A DNA stretch of 64,000 bases from Candidatus Heimdallarchaeota archaeon (GTDB lineage: Archaea; Asgardarchaeota; Heimdallarchaeia; JABLTI01): positions 141,765 to 205,764 of the forward strand of contig JABCTZ010000003.1 in the NCBI GenBank assembly GCA_018238155.1, read 5' to 3'. Positions 33,777 through 44,190 of the stretch are shown here, piece after piece (the first letter of the stretch is position 1; each line of letters starts with the position of its first letter). Below the pieces are notes generated by a model, which was not told where the DNA came from, did not search any database, and saw nothing but the letters and a program-made list of their open reading frames with translations. The position numbers were made by a program, and so were the translations under genes.

Positions 33777-35615
33777 TTGCTAGGGATTGATATTAGCTTG
33801 AATTTAGGTTCTGGAAAAAAAACTTCATCGGATTCCATATTTTGGCAAAGAATGAATGAAATATTCCCATATCCAGCATATCGAAAAGAGCAATTTTCAA
33901 TTATATCAGCAATTCAAAATGAATCTAACAAGACATTGCTTATTGATGCAGAAACAGGGAGTGGAAAAACTGCTGCTGTTCTCTCTGCGGTATTGAGCAG
34001 AAAACAACCAGGAGAACGAATAGTAATTTTTACTAAAATGCTTAGTCAAATGGATGCCTGGTTTAGAGAATTAGGAAAGATTAACGATTTTAACAAAAAA
34101 ATTGGTAATCCGATATATACAATAGTTCCACTTATCGGGAAAAGCCATGTCTGTTCATTGGTAACTCGAGAGACAAAAAAACAATTCGCTCAACTGGGGT
34201 GTGCCTTATTTGAATGCCCATATAATAAAGCGTTTCATATTATAAAGGCACAAGAAAGTTCAGAATTGTTCTCAGCAAGAATTGCTAGAGAACTTGGTGA
34301 ACATATCAAAATTGGTGTTGGATTATCTGAAGTACTGTGGACCTTGGAGAACAAAATAGAAAATTTCGGTTGTTCATATCTTGCACTTAAATGTGCATTA
34401 AATCAAGCTGATATAGTTATTACAACATATCCTTTTCTTTTAGAACCTGGATTACAAGAAATGTTATTTGAGAATATGTCACTAGATCTTAGAAATGCAA
34501 CACTAATCGTGGATGAAGCACATAATTTAGCAAAAGGTGCAGTGGGAAGTTTAACATATCGAATGGTTGAACGTGCGATTGCTGAAATAGGACAAAATGA
34601 GATTTTAGATCAATTGTTGGATCTAAGAATGGAAGAGGGGTTACATACACTTAGTTTAGATGAAAATCTAGTGAAGGATCTAGAAAATAGAGGTAGACAA
34701 TACCTCCTTTGGAGATTTGATAATGGGCACCGAGAAATAAGCTATACATTGAAGGTAAGTGAATTTCTGAGAAGAGTAAATTATTGCTATTTAACCGCAG
34801 AAAAGAGATTCACACTTTTCTTGAAAGACCCAAGAACAATTCTCAATTCAGTAAAACCTTCAAAACAGATAATACTTATGTCAGGCACTTTTCGCCCCTT
34901 GAATCATTTCGCAGATTTTCTTGGGGTAGCAAATGCCCATAAAGTTTCTGTACTCTCAGAAAAATTAAACTGTAATAGATTAATTTTAACAACAAGTGAT
35001 TCTGAGTTAACGATGAAATATAACAAAAGATCAAAAGAGCTTTTTATCAAATATGGTGAAACCATAAAACAGCTTGCAGAAAAAATTCCCGGACATTCAC
35101 TAGTCTTTACTCCAAATTATGAAGTTTCAACCATTATTTCAACTTTAGTCGACACAGAATATTTTGAGAGACCTAATCAAGATGTTTCTAAATTGATTTC
35201 AGCAGTTACTTCAAGCAAAAAGAAAGTCATTCTTGTTGCTCCTGCAAGAGGAAAAGTATCTGAAGGTGTTGAATTTGTGAAAAATGATCGCTCTCTTATC
35301 TCCGCAGTTATAATTGCTGGGTTACCCTATCCTCCTCCTTCAAGATCTTTAAAAGAAATTACTAAAGAATATAGCAAATTTTGGGGTGAAGAGAAAGCAA
35401 CACATTATATGAATTATCTCCAAGCTGCAGTAACAATGAGACAATGTTTGGGGAGAATGTTGCGCTCAGAAAATGATATTGGCGCATGGATAATTCTTGA
35501 TAATAGAGTTAATAATATGAATATCTTCCCAAGATCGATTGAATGTAAAAATACCGCTAGAATGTTGGAAAGATTGATTTTCTTTTTCAGCCAACATGAA
35601 ATGATTTGCAAGTAA
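33777..35615 (+). CDS. XPD/DinG-like Fe-S superfamily 2 helicase
   Basis: 612 residues. Motif I ETGSGKTAAV, Cys residues of the Fe-S domain (HVCSLV, GCALFECPYN, FGCSYLALKC) between motifs I and II, motif II DEAHNLAKGA, motif III-like LMSGTFRPLNHF, motif V RGKVSEGVEFVKND, and motif VI QCLGRMLRSENDIG. This is the Rad3/XPD group, 5'-3' Fe-S DNA helicases of nucleotide excision repair and transcription. Archaeal XPD normally has four cluster Cys with spacing near C-x(10-20)-C-x2-C; here the middle spacing differs, so a DinG-like branch is possible. The start is TTG 33777 or TTG 33798 (better SD). Confidence 0.9.
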   Translation: MLGIDISLNLGSGKKTSSDSIFWQRMNEIFPYPAYRKEQFSIISAIQNESNKTLLIDAETGSGKTAAVLSAVLSRKQPGERIVIFTKMLSQMDAWFRELGKINDFNKKIGNPIYTIVPLIGKSHVCSLVTRETKKQFAQLGCALFECPYNKAFHIIKAQESSELFSARIARELGEHIKIGVGLSEVLWTLENKIENFGCSYLALKCALNQADIVITTYPFLLEPGLQEMLFENMSLDLRNATLIVDEAHNLAKGAVGSLTYRMVERAIAEIGQNEILDQLLDLRMEEGLHTLSLDENLVKDLENRGRQYLLWRFDNGHREISYTLKVSEFLRRVNYCYLTAEKRFTLFLKDPRTILNSVKPSKQIILMSGTFRPLNHFADFLGVANAHKVSVLSEKLNCNRLILTTSDSELTMKYNKRSKELFIKYGETIKQLAEKIPGHSLVFTPNYEVSTIISTLVDTEYFERPNQDVSKLISAVTSSKKKVILVAPARGKVSEGVEFVKNDRSLISAVIIAGLPYPPPSRSLKEITKEYSKFWGEEKATHYMNYLQAAVTMRQCLGRMLRSENDIGAWIILDNRVNNMNIFPRSIECKNTARMLERLIFFFSQHEMICK

Positions 35616-35634
35616 AAATTGATTTTTCTTATCA

Positions 35635-35655
35635 TTTAGCTCTTTTAAAGCAAAA
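35635..35655 (+). promoter_or_regulatory. Promoter element TTTAGCT/TTTTAAA, copy 2
   Basis: TTTAGCTCTTTTAAAGCAAA lies 51 bases before the start of the giant surface protein and would drive the run of genes from 35706 to 44186. Confidence 0.65.
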
Positions 35656-35705
35656 TTTTACCAGAGATGTTTGAGAATGAAATAGAATCATCAGAGGTTG
35701 AAAAA

Positions 35706-38700
35706 ATGAAAAAGAAAGCACTGATCTTAATTGCACTTTATATATTAACGATTGCAATATCTGCGAACAATACAATTGGAAATTCTTTTCCAAAAGAATA
35801 TCAAATTGTCTATGATAATCAAGATTTGGAAAATGGTTTTATTAGCTTTGAAGTTCAAGAAGAAGCACAAAATATCCCAATTAATAATGATATATCTCCT
35901 TCAGATTTGACTTCTCCATCATATACAAGCTTAGCTCTTTCAGAGAGTGATCCAATAGGAGAAGGAACAAATGTATCATTACAAAGCATTACGACATCTA
36001 GTGGATATGGAGTTTCCTCCGGTGAAGTTGATTTTCTAGATTTTAAACTCTACAAAGTAGAAAATGACACAACCTCTGACATAATCTACTCAAATAAATT
36101 AGCCGTAAAAATTAACATCCCTGAAGATATGACAATATTTGGTTTTATTATTGATGTAACGCCTACCATTAGAGAAGATGTCAATTTCTATATTAGGAAC
36201 AGTCTTTCGGGTGCTAACTTAAAAACAGGTCTTATCTCTGAAAGTATAGGTGATAGTGCCCATACTGATCAACAATTATTGCACGTTCCTTTCAGCTATT
36301 CTGGAACAAGTGGTTCCTTATCCTTAGTCGCCGATACTGATTATTATATTATACTGGAACCAACAATTTCAAACTCTTCTTCATTTTTTAAAATCACTCA
36401 ATCTGATGATACTCCTGACAACATGGGTGTATTTACTTGGACAGGAAGTGCTTATGAAGAGATAAATTCGGATATTCATTTCTATTTCATAACCCAACAA
36501 AATCAACTCACAGTAAACGAACCTGTGAATGGAAGTGGAGAAGCAACTACAACTTGGGTACCAATTACAACAGGTGATTACTCAATAGTTGCTTGGTATG
36601 GAGGATCAATATTTTATAAAGAGAGTTTTGGGTCAATCTATAGACGTGTCATTCCTTCACTGGAGATATTCCATGTAACAGTAAATTCTGCTTCTGCAGC
36701 CTATCAAGATGAAGTAAATATTCAAGCATCTGTTCTAACTGAATCCTTCTCTCCTGCTCTTGGAACTACAGTTCAATTTTCATATTCTGAAGATGGATTT
36801 TCATGGATATCAATTGGAATTGGCATTTGTGATAGTTTAGGTGTAGCAACTATTGATGTTCAACTTGATTTACAAACAGATAATTATTCATTAATGGCCA
36901 AAGTAAATGAAGTTTCATATGATGAAAGCTATTTGCTAATTTCTCCTGAAACAGTTATTTGGTCAAATATTGTACTAGAAGGGTCATATAGAAATAATTT
37001 CGGTTATCCATCTGAAGTGAAATTAACAACAACCATTCTAGTAGAAGATAATGATGGAATCATTATACCAAATATGGATTTTGATTTTTGGTATCTAATC
37101 GAAGGTGAATTTGAACGCATACCACATGCTTTCACAACAAATGAAAGCGGAATGTTTGATGTGGTTTACTCAATAGATGATCTTACAGTTGGTACATTTT
37201 CTAATACTCATTTCTTCTGTCCTGCAGATTATGAAATAAATTACGAAGGAGATTCAGAATTTGGTGACTCCGTTGTTCACCGTGGTAATTTTAACGTTGA
37301 GATCGATGATTATAGTATTGATTGGTTTGATGATGTAGAGTTTGTTACTCGAGTAGTATCTATTGGTGATGGTATCAGCGATATTTCTGTTGAATTTGCT
37401 TACTATGCAAATAACCAATGGAATAACATTGGCACTGTAGAAACAAATAGCTCAGGATATGCAATCTATACTTGGAATCAAGTTGATCTACTAATGGGTA
37501 TCTATCCTTTGAGAGTAAGGACACAAGAAACTTCATTTTTCAATTCAAACGAATCTGTATGTAGCTTTGCAGTTGGAAAAAGTGATATTATACTTCTTAT
37601 CATGAATGATGGAGAAGCAAAAGGGAATGGAGAAGAAATCGATGTTGAATTTACAACTTCTATGAACCTCGTATTCTACGTAGAATTTTCAGATGGTTCA
37701 CCTGCACCAAATCTTCTAATTGAAGTTAAAGGGCGATTATTAGGTGAAGTGTTTTATCAGACACTTGGATTCATCACAACAAATGGTTCTGGGTATGCGA
37801 CTCTAACGAGTTACGAAGAATTGGATTTAGTTGGATACCAATATACATGTATTGCAGAAATAGCTGAAAATGGGCAACACAGTGGCGCACAACTCTACTT
37901 CAAAATAAACCTTCAAAAATGCACTCCTGTAATCATCTTTACTAATCATCTAGGAGAAAAAGGTGCTTTCGTAGAATTCACCGCACAATTGTTTAACTCT
38001 GAAGACTTAGCCCTAGAAAATGTTGTAGTGCAATTCGTAATCAATGGTATAATCCTTGAAGGAACAACAGATCAAAATGGTTTTACTAGAATTCTTTATG
38101 CTCCAATAATCAATGTAGGACAACATACTATCTATTGTCGTAGTGTTGAAGATGATTTCTTTAACGATGTTCAGGTTGAAGCTGAATTAACACTCAATAA
38201 AGGAATACCATATCTTTCTGTACTTGAAGCTCATGGGAAAATTGACGATTACATAACGATCAAGTTAATAGCTGTCGATTCGTTAGGTCGACCGATAGAA
38301 GGTCTAGTAATTAGAATTACATTTGATAGTTGGAGTCAACTCTTAACTACAGATGAATTTGGTTTAATTGATTATACATTTCAAGCTGGTGATATTGAGG
38401 TTGGAAGCTATTTGCTCATTCTTTCGTTTGAAGGCAATAATAATTGGGTGGATATTGTAGAAACTGAGTCATTAATTATTACAGCATCTAATTCGATCAT
38501 TGAATTACAGCAAGAGGCAATCATCAAATCCTTTGGTGAAGAATTGGTACTGGAAGCTATTCTTCTATCTGAATTAGGCAATCCAATAAATGGGCGATTA
38601 ATAGAGATTGTAATTTTCTTTGATAATGGAACATATCTTGTTTTAGGGCAAGATATTACAGATATTAATGGTTATGCGCAATTTACAATTGTAATTCAAA

Positions 38701-40781
38701 TAACACCTGATACTTATGAAATCGGTGTGCGCTATTCCGGGGATCTTGAATTTGGTCCGTCTTCTGACAGCACAAATCTTGTAGTGCAACAAGCAACAGC
38801 TATCTTAATTGGCGATAATTTCGAAGGAATTCAGGGTTCAACTGTATCCTTTCGTGTTACCTTGGTGGATCAATTTGGTGTTTTAATTTCCAATCAAATA
38901 ATCGAGCTTTATTATTGGGAGGATGATTCATGGACATATATCGGTGCCTTCATCACATCTTCATTTGGTGTTGCTGAGCTCTCAATGCATGGACCATCTT
39001 CTCTTGGTGTGCATTACCTAAGAGTAAATTATAATGGCAACAACAATTACACTTCAGTTTATCTGCCCATAGAGATGACTATTGTAGAACCTCCTCCAAA
39101 AATCGTTCCAGCAATAACTTTAGTTGTAAATAAGCCAATAATTGCTGACCACGAAATAGGTCAAATAACTATCTCTGTTTCAAATGCACTTTCAGGTGCA
39201 TCCATTGAAGCTTTTGTGTATGTTAATAATGTGTTATTTGAGGTTGTTACAATTGTCAATGGTTTAACAATTTACTATTGGAATTCTTCTGTCACAGGCA
39301 CGTTTACAATAAAATTTGTTACATTGGCTGATTCAGTATATGAAATAGCAGTCAAGTCAATCGCAATTGAAGTGGAAACAAATTTATCTCCTGAATTAGT
39401 TAGCTGTTCTTTCATAGAATACTTGTGTGAGGGAGATCTATTCTTTTTTGATGCACTATTAACTGATTCATCAGGAATGAAATCTGTTTGGTGTATTTTA
39501 AATGGAACAAAATATGAAATGAGTTTTGTAAATGGAAAATATGAAGTTACGATCTTCTTGTTACAGAAGGGACATTACATTATTAGTATTCAAGCAGAGG
39601 ATAAGCAAGGAAATATTGCAAATTACTTACTTAAAAAAGTATTAACAGTTCATGACAGAAAAACACAACTGGTTGATTTTAATTTAAAGTCAAATATAGT
39701 TGAAGAGGGTAAAAAATTCACTTTCGCTGTTTTTATCTATTCAGAGAATTCTATCAATGAAATCATTTTGATGATGAATTCAACAGAATATTCAATGTCT
39801 TTCAATTACCAAACAAGTCAACATAGAAGTGTTTGGAAAATAACCATAAACTCTCTGAAAGTAGGAATATATGAAATTCGAATTAAAATCAACGAAGAAT
39901 CAAAAGATTCTTTCATATTCAATGTTGAAGAAGAAATCTTGGTTATTCCTAAAACACCACTGCTAACCAAATACGAATCTTCAATAATAGATGACGGAAT
40001 AGGCGATTATATCTCTGGGAACGTCACAATTAAATCCTATTATGAACTAAGTTCAGTGCAAATTTGGATAGATGATCAACTGATTACAGTGATTAAAATT
40101 GGTGAAGGGATATACTCATTTTACGGTACTGTTTCTACAGCAAAAAATCATCTATTAACAATTAGAGCAGTTGATATTAATGAAAGAGTTTTGAATGTTC
40201 AAATAGAACTCAAACAAGAACCCGAAGCAAATATAATAATGATTTCATTATTGATATCCGGCGTATTACTAATGTTTCTATTAAGTGGTGGGGTATTTGT
40301 TGCTTCAAAGTATTTGAAGAAAAATCCCACAAATAGCATTGATTCACAAATCGAACTACCTGAAATTGAAGAAACAATCTCTTCCCCTGGAAATCCCTCA
40401 GATGAAGAACCAAATGATGAATTTATTGACTCAGATAATTTAGCTGTAGTTTCAACTTGCCCTATAACAGTTGAGACAGAAGAATCTAGTGAAATGGAAG
40501 AACAACATGATGATGATCTAAAACAGGTCAAAGAGTATTTACAAAAAGTAAAAGAAGATGGTCTAATCGAATATGTAAATGGTTCTAAAGATAATGGCAA
40601 TGAGGAACATGCCTCACTCGATCAATTAACCACATTTTCTATTGAAATTGATCAAAGAGTATTACCAAAGAATCTCCTAACTGCCAAAATGATTACAGAG
40701 TCAGAAGAAGAGCTTTCACAATCTACTGTCTTTAATTTAAAAGAAATTGCCGATGAAATTGAACAAATATTTAGTGAATAA
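35706..40781 (+). CDS. Giant cell-surface protein with tandem Ig-like repeats
   Basis: About 1691 residues from ATG 35706; GAGGT (35694-35698) sits 7 bases upstream, so the in-frame ATG 35667 is rejected. A signal peptide (KKKALILIALYILTIAISA) opens the protein. From ~residue 270 to ~1150 at least seven Ig-like/invasin-like domains repeat a T-(D/N)-x-x-G-x-A strand and a G-x-Y-x-(L/I)-x-V strand: TDINGYAQFTIVIQ, TNSSGYAIYTWNQ, TDEFGLIDYTFQAG. Near residue 1510 lies a TM helix (IIMISLLISGVLLMFLLSGG) followed by an acidic cytoplasmic tail. It is probably an adhesin or S-layer-linked protein. It starts a five-gene co-directional run ending in radB. Confidence 0.85.
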   Translation: MKKKALILIALYILTIAISANNTIGNSFPKEYQIVYDNQDLENGFISFEVQEEAQNIPINNDISPSDLTSPSYTSLALSESDPIGEGTNVSLQSITTSSGYGVSSGEVDFLDFKLYKVENDTTSDIIYSNKLAVKINIPEDMTIFGFIIDVTPTIREDVNFYIRNSLSGANLKTGLISESIGDSAHTDQQLLHVPFSYSGTSGSLSLVADTDYYIILEPTISNSSSFFKITQSDDTPDNMGVFTWTGSAYEEINSDIHFYFITQQNQLTVNEPVNGSGEATTTWVPITTGDYSIVAWYGGSIFYKESFGSIYRRVIPSLEIFHVTVNSASAAYQDEVNIQASVLTESFSPALGTTVQFSYSEDGFSWISIGIGICDSLGVATIDVQLDLQTDNYSLMAKVNEVSYDESYLLISPETVIWSNIVLEGSYRNNFGYPSEVKLTTTILVEDNDGIIIPNMDFDFWYLIEGEFERIPHAFTTNESGMFDVVYSIDDLTVGTFSNTHFFCPADYEINYEGDSEFGDSVVHRGNFNVEIDDYSIDWFDDVEFVTRVVSIGDGISDISVEFAYYANNQWNNIGTVETNSSGYAIYTWNQVDLLMGIYPLRVRTQETSFFNSNESVCSFAVGKSDIILLIMNDGEAKGNGEEIDVEFTTSMNLVFYVEFSDGSPAPNLLIEVKGRLLGEVFYQTLGFITTNGSGYATLTSYEELDLVGYQYTCIAEIAENGQHSGAQLYFKINLQKCTPVIIFTNHLGEKGAFVEFTAQLFNSEDLALENVVVQFVINGIILEGTTDQNGFTRILYAPIINVGQHTIYCRSVEDDFFNDVQVEAELTLNKGIPYLSVLEAHGKIDDYITIKLIAVDSLGRPIEGLVIRITFDSWSQLLTTDEFGLIDYTFQAGDIEVGSYLLILSFEGNNNWVDIVETESLIITASNSIIELQQEAIIKSFGEELVLEAILLSELGNPINGRLIEIVIFFDNGTYLVLGQDITDINGYAQFTIVIQITPDTYEIGVRYSGDLEFGPSSDSTNLVVQQATAILIGDNFEGIQGSTVSFRVTLVDQFGVLISNQIIELYYWEDDSWTYIGAFITSSFGVAELSMHGPSSLGVHYLRVNYNGNNNYTSVYLPIEMTIVEPPPKIVPAITLVVNKPIIADHEIGQITISVSNALSGASIEAFVYVNNVLFEVVTIVNGLTIYYWNSSVTGTFTIKFVTLADSVYEIAVKSIAIEVETNLSPELVSCSFIEYLCEGDLFFFDALLTDSSGMKSVWCILNGTKYEMSFVNGKYEVTIFLLQKGHYIISIQAEDKQGNIANYLLKKVLTVHDRKTQLVDFNLKSNIVEEGKKFTFAVFIYSENSINEIILMMNSTEYSMSFNYQTSQHRSVWKITINSLKVGIYEIRIKINEESKDSFIFNVEEEILVIPKTPLLTKYESSIIDDGIGDYISGNVTIKSYYELSSVQIWIDDQLITVIKIGEGIYSFYGTVSTAKNHLLTIRAVDINERVLNVQIELKQEPEANIIMISLLISGVLLMFLLSGGVFVASKYLKKNPTNSIDSQIELPEIEETISSPGNPSDEEPNDEFIDSDNLAVVSTCPITVETEESSEMEEQHDDDLKQVKEYLQKVKEDGLIEYVNGSKDNGNEEHASLDQLTTFSIEIDQRVLPKNLLTAKMITESEEELSQSTVFNLKEIADEIEQIFSE

Positions 40782-40862
40782 AGGATTGGAGGGGTAAGAA
40801 TTCTAAAAAGAAACTCATTAAAGAATAAAGATGCTTTCCGCACAGCACTAAAAAATTGGTTA

Positions 40863-42035
40863 GTGACATTTGTAATTCTCCTTTCTTTTAGTAGTTCTTT
40901 CTTGAAAATTAATCAAGAATCCAATGCCTATATAGATTATTCACTAAATGAGCTAATACAAAGTTCTGTTCAAGAATATACTTTCTTGGACTTGGGAATA
41001 ACAATAAACCAATTTGATTGGTCTGAAAAGGGTACATTCCAACTGTTTGTAAACAAATCATTCGATATCAAAAATGACGGTCCAATTGTTTTACTATTGG
41101 AATTTTCTACTCAAGGGGACAAACCAGATAGTCCTGGTTATAAATTAATAGGCGAATTTAATCAACAATTATTTGAAACATCAATCCCAAGGTGGATGAT
41201 TGGTAGTTCTGATGATCATGAAGTAATTAAACAATTAGCTGTTCCTCTTGAAGGAGAAGGAAGATTGTATGGTAACTATTTCGAGCTGACAATTGAAGCC
41301 AAAAATGAGTTTGATGCTTTTGCTGAAGGATCTTTACAAATCCTAGGAAGCTCGAAATTTATGGTCGGTGATGATTTGCTCATTGACGCTTTTGGTCATT
41401 TTTCAGCAAAAATGCACACTGACTTTTTGTTTGGTTCGACTACTTTAGGTGGAATCAGAGCTCACTCATATATTCGAATGACGATAAATAATGAAACACT
41501 CCTATCCCATGGACTGTACCACCTGCAATTTTCATTAGAAATTCATGGAGAAGTTGCTTTTTCTTTATTTTTATTTGATACAAATGAACAATCATTTTCC
41601 ATGGAAAAAAATCAATCAGACGACTTTACTTATGATATTGCCGCAGAAATTTCTCCTGTTTTAGGGATTAATCTCTACACACTTGAAATAGCAATCTATG
41701 GCGAAAATCTTTGGAGTTCAACTTTCAATATTAGTATTTCAAATGTGTATTTAAATGTAGAATATTTTGAAGAAGGTGGGTTTGGATTTGATGATCTTGA
41801 GATACATTTCTTCCAATGGCCTCAATATCCTGTTATAGGGATAATAATTTTAGCGATTTGGATTTTACCTTATTCTGTTCTTAAATATCGAGCATGGAAG
41901 AAGCTTCCTGGAGAAGTAGAAATCAATTTTCTTGATGACGATGATGCGATAAACATTCTGGACCCAGACGGGATGTCTGTAGAAGATCAAGATGATGACA
42001 TCGATGAAACATTTGAATTTGATGAGGATGTGTAG
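40863..42035 (+). CDS. Membrane-anchored surface protein, unknown
   Basis: 390 residues as drawn from GTG 40863. A hydrophobic start (TFVILLSFSSSFLKI) is a signal peptide, an all-beta-like ectodomain of ~300 residues follows, then a TM helix (VIGIIILAIWILPYSVL) and a strongly acidic tail (LDDDDAINILDPDGM). The best SD, GGAGGGG at 40788-40794, is 5 bases before an in-frame ATT at 40800, and the frame is open from there with a basic N-region (LKRNSLKNKDAFRTALKNW) that would complete a signal peptide. The true start may therefore be ATT 40800. It follows the giant surface gene closely and may be its partner. Confidence 0.72.
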   Translation: MTFVILLSFSSSFLKINQESNAYIDYSLNELIQSSVQEYTFLDLGITINQFDWSEKGTFQLFVNKSFDIKNDGPIVLLLEFSTQGDKPDSPGYKLIGEFNQQLFETSIPRWMIGSSDDHEVIKQLAVPLEGEGRLYGNYFELTIEAKNEFDAFAEGSLQILGSSKFMVGDDLLIDAFGHFSAKMHTDFLFGSTTLGGIRAHSYIRMTINNETLLSHGLYHLQFSLEIHGEVAFSLFLFDTNEQSFSMEKNQSDDFTYDIAAEISPVLGINLYTLEIAIYGENLWSSTFNISISNVYLNVEYFEEGGFGFDDLEIHFFQWPQYPVIGIIILAIWILPYSVLKYRAWKKLPGEVEINFLDDDDAINILDPDGMSVEDQDDDIDETFEFDEDV

Positions 42036-42037
42036 AA

Positions 42038-42817
42038 ATGACTAATGATTCAACAGTGCTGATAGAACAACAATCACTAACAACAAATAATGAAAATAAC
42101 TCTTCAGTAAAAAGACTAAAAGATAAAATGACAGAAATACTTCCATATTTAAAACCTGATCTAATAAATTCAATAATTTCTTTCATGGTTTTCCTAATTA
42201 TATTATTAATTTCACAAAAATTACTGATATCATTTCTAATCACTATTCTAACCTACTTAACAATTAGCTTGTTCGTTAAACCTGTCATTGTAGAGAAATT
42301 TGGTTCAAACCTAAATTTCCCCGGGTTTTCTAGCTCAAAAACGAAGACTGGAATTATTGATACAACAAGCAAATCAACTATTTTAATTCGTCAAGACAAA
42401 TTTTTGGTTTGTTTAGCTTTATTGAAAGTAGAATGGGATTTGAGTTATATACGATTAGTCAATCTTTGGGACTTCTTTCAAGAAGAAGGAATACAAATTC
42501 ATGATTGTAGAGAAGGTTGTTTCTTCGTCATTAGAAAAAAAGGTCGTTTCAAAAATAGTAAATCTATTGAAGATGATGCGAAAAAATTAATCAAAGAAAT
42601 TGAAAGAACAACACTTCTAACTAGAAAAAAAATCGACTTGGAATATGATAATTTTCATTTACGTTTAGTAAAAGGACAAAAGAACATTTTAATGATTCTA
42701 AATTTGGGCTTAGCTCCCAATAAATTCAAAATCTATCAAGAAATGTCCGAAGAGGATTTTTCAAGCTTACGATTAGTTTCTTCGGAAGTGCAATCTAAAC
42801 AAGGACGTGAAGAATAA
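42038..42817 (+). CDS. Membrane protein with C-terminal soluble domain, unknown
   Basis: 259 residues; starts 2 bases after the previous stop, with GAGGATG upstream. A polar N-terminus is followed by two adjacent hydrophobic helices (INSIISFMVFLIILLISQKL, then LITILTYLTISLFV) and then a soluble alpha/beta domain of ~150 residues with strands such as TILIRQDKFLVCLALLKVEW. The order suggests the soluble part faces the cytoplasm. No known motif. It is part of the surface-protein gene run. Confidence 0.7.
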   Translation: MTNDSTVLIEQQSLTTNNENNSSVKRLKDKMTEILPYLKPDLINSIISFMVFLIILLISQKLLISFLITILTYLTISLFVKPVIVEKFGSNLNFPGFSSSKTKTGIIDTTSKSTILIRQDKFLVCLALLKVEWDLSYIRLVNLWDFFQEEGIQIHDCREGCFFVIRKKGRFKNSKSIEDDAKKLIKEIERTTLLTRKKIDLEYDNFHLRLVKGQKNILMILNLGLAPNKFKIYQEMSEEDFSSLRLVSSEVQSKQGREE

Positions 42818-42832
42818 ATAAAGGTGAAAACT

Positions 42833-43507
42833 ATGGCTTTTGATTCGTTTAGTATCTTAACATTGTACAAAGCAATCGAACTAATACTCATCTTCTGGAT
42901 ATTGGGTTTGTTATTCAAGTGGGTACTTGCTTTTGTTTTCGGTGAAAAAGGGGCAAAGATGATTGGGTTCATCGGTTATGCAGTTAACTTTGCTTTAAAG
43001 AAATTCATTCTGACAAAAGTTTTCAGTATTGAAGTTGAAGAGAGTAATCCTTTCAAATTAGCTTTCAAACATGAAGAAACAAAGAGATGGGATATCTTGT
43101 TTACATCCCTAGTATTAATACCAATGAGTCTTGGGTTAGTATTAGGTGTGTTAGTTGGAACGATCGGTTTAATATTAGAAGAGGAGCTGGTAATTTTATC
43201 TATCTTTTTATACATTTTCGGTTTTCTAATTTCAGTTAATTCTGTACCAACTTTTCAAGATGTAAAAGAGTTAAAAGATTGTTCTGCTCGGTCAATTCTA
43301 ATCTGGTTTGGAATAGCAACAATTCTATGTGCAATCATATCTTCTCTTTTATATCCATTCATTGAAGCTTTGGGGATTGTACTTGGAGTTATAACTGGTA
43401 TCTTGATCACAACTCTCATGACATTCTTTATACCTCCATTATCCGAAAAAATGAACTCAGAAGAAAGCGCCTCATTAGTAGGAGGAACAGTTGATTTAGA
43501 TGGATAA
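42833..43507 (+). CDS. Five- to six-TM membrane protein, unknown
   Basis: About 224 residues from ATG 42833 (AAAGGTGA just upstream; GTG 42824 is the alternative). Five or six hydrophobic helices are visible, with a charged cytoplasmic loop between the first pair and the rest. A segment (ELVILSIFLYIFGFLISVNS) is followed by FQDVKELKDCSARS. No transporter signature is recognised. Its end overlaps the start of radB by 8 bases, so it is translationally coupled to it. Confidence 0.72.
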   Translation: MAFDSFSILTLYKAIELILIFWILGLLFKWVLAFVFGEKGAKMIGFIGYAVNFALKKFILTKVFSIEVEESNPFKLAFKHEETKRWDILFTSLVLIPMSLGLVLGVLVGTIGLILEEELVILSIFLYIFGFLISVNSVPTFQDVKELKDCSARSILIWFGIATILCAIISSLLYPFIEALGIVLGVITGILITTLMTFFIPPLSEKMNSEESASLVGGTVDLDG

Positions 43508-44186
43508 TGGTTTATTGATTTCTTCAAGAATGGTTGAGAGACCATTCATCCAAAGTGGAAAAGTTACTCATATCTATGGTCCGCCAAAAATTGGCAAATC
43601 AACTCTTTCAGCAACCATTGCTCTTGAGCTTGCTAAAGAAAGAAAAAAATCAATCATTATTTCCACAGAACGTCCCATTGAAATCAGAATGGAATCAATG
43701 TTAATTGCAAACGAGGAGTACTCTAAAGAATTATTAGAACACATCTCAACTGCAGATATTTTTACAATTGACGAGCTGTTTCTTACTATTGAAAACGAGC
43801 TTCAGAATTGCATTCAAGATGTTTCATTGATAATAATTGATTCATTGACTTCAACATATCGAATAGATGCCGGACCAATTGCTTTAACCCTTCTCAGGAA
43901 AGCTCTCTCAACACTACAAGCATTAGCAATAAATAATAAATTAGCAATTATGTTTACTAATCAAGTTGCTTCAAAAATGGATCAAACGGATGATTTTCGA
44001 CCTGTGGCTGCTGCTTCTACTAGAAGCTATAGTGATATTACAATCCGTCTCTCAAAAAAGAGAGATGATAGTACTGAAATCACTTTTGAAAATATATTAG
44101 GTGAGGAGGAAGCAGTATTAGATTCCTTTTCAATAACATCTGCCGGAATTGAAGAAATACTTCAAATATTTGACTTCCAAATGTAA
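43500..44186 (+). CDS. radB: RadB-like RecA-superfamily ATPase
   Basis: 228 residues, the normal RadB length, with no N-terminal HhH domain. Walker A GPPKIGKSTLS (~residue 27) and Walker B VSLIIIDSLTSTYR (~residue 115), followed by MFTNQVASKMDQTDDFRPVA, match the RadA/RadB group. RadB is a recombination regulator of Euryarchaeota and some others that assists RadA. The gene overlaps the upstream membrane protein by 8 bases and is convergent with hef, 4 bases away. The KIGKST form retains the catalytic Lys, unlike other RecA-fold proteins in this window. RadB versus KaiC-like is decided by length and the FTNQV motif. Confidence 0.85.
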   Translation: MDNGLLISSRMVERPFIQSGKVTHIYGPPKIGKSTLSATIALELAKERKKSIIISTERPIEIRMESMLIANEEYSKELLEHISTADIFTIDELFLTIENELQNCIQDVSLIIIDSLTSTYRIDAGPIALTLLRKALSTLQALAINNKLAIMFTNQVASKMDQTDDFRPVAAASTRSYSDITIRLSKKRDDSTEITFENILGEEEAVLDSFSITSAGIEEILQIFDFQM

Positions 44187-44190
44187 AATT

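Noticed and set aside
40199..40600. Minus-strand ORF under the giant protein's tail
   Set aside because: Ser-rich antisense of an acidic coding tail; no SD.
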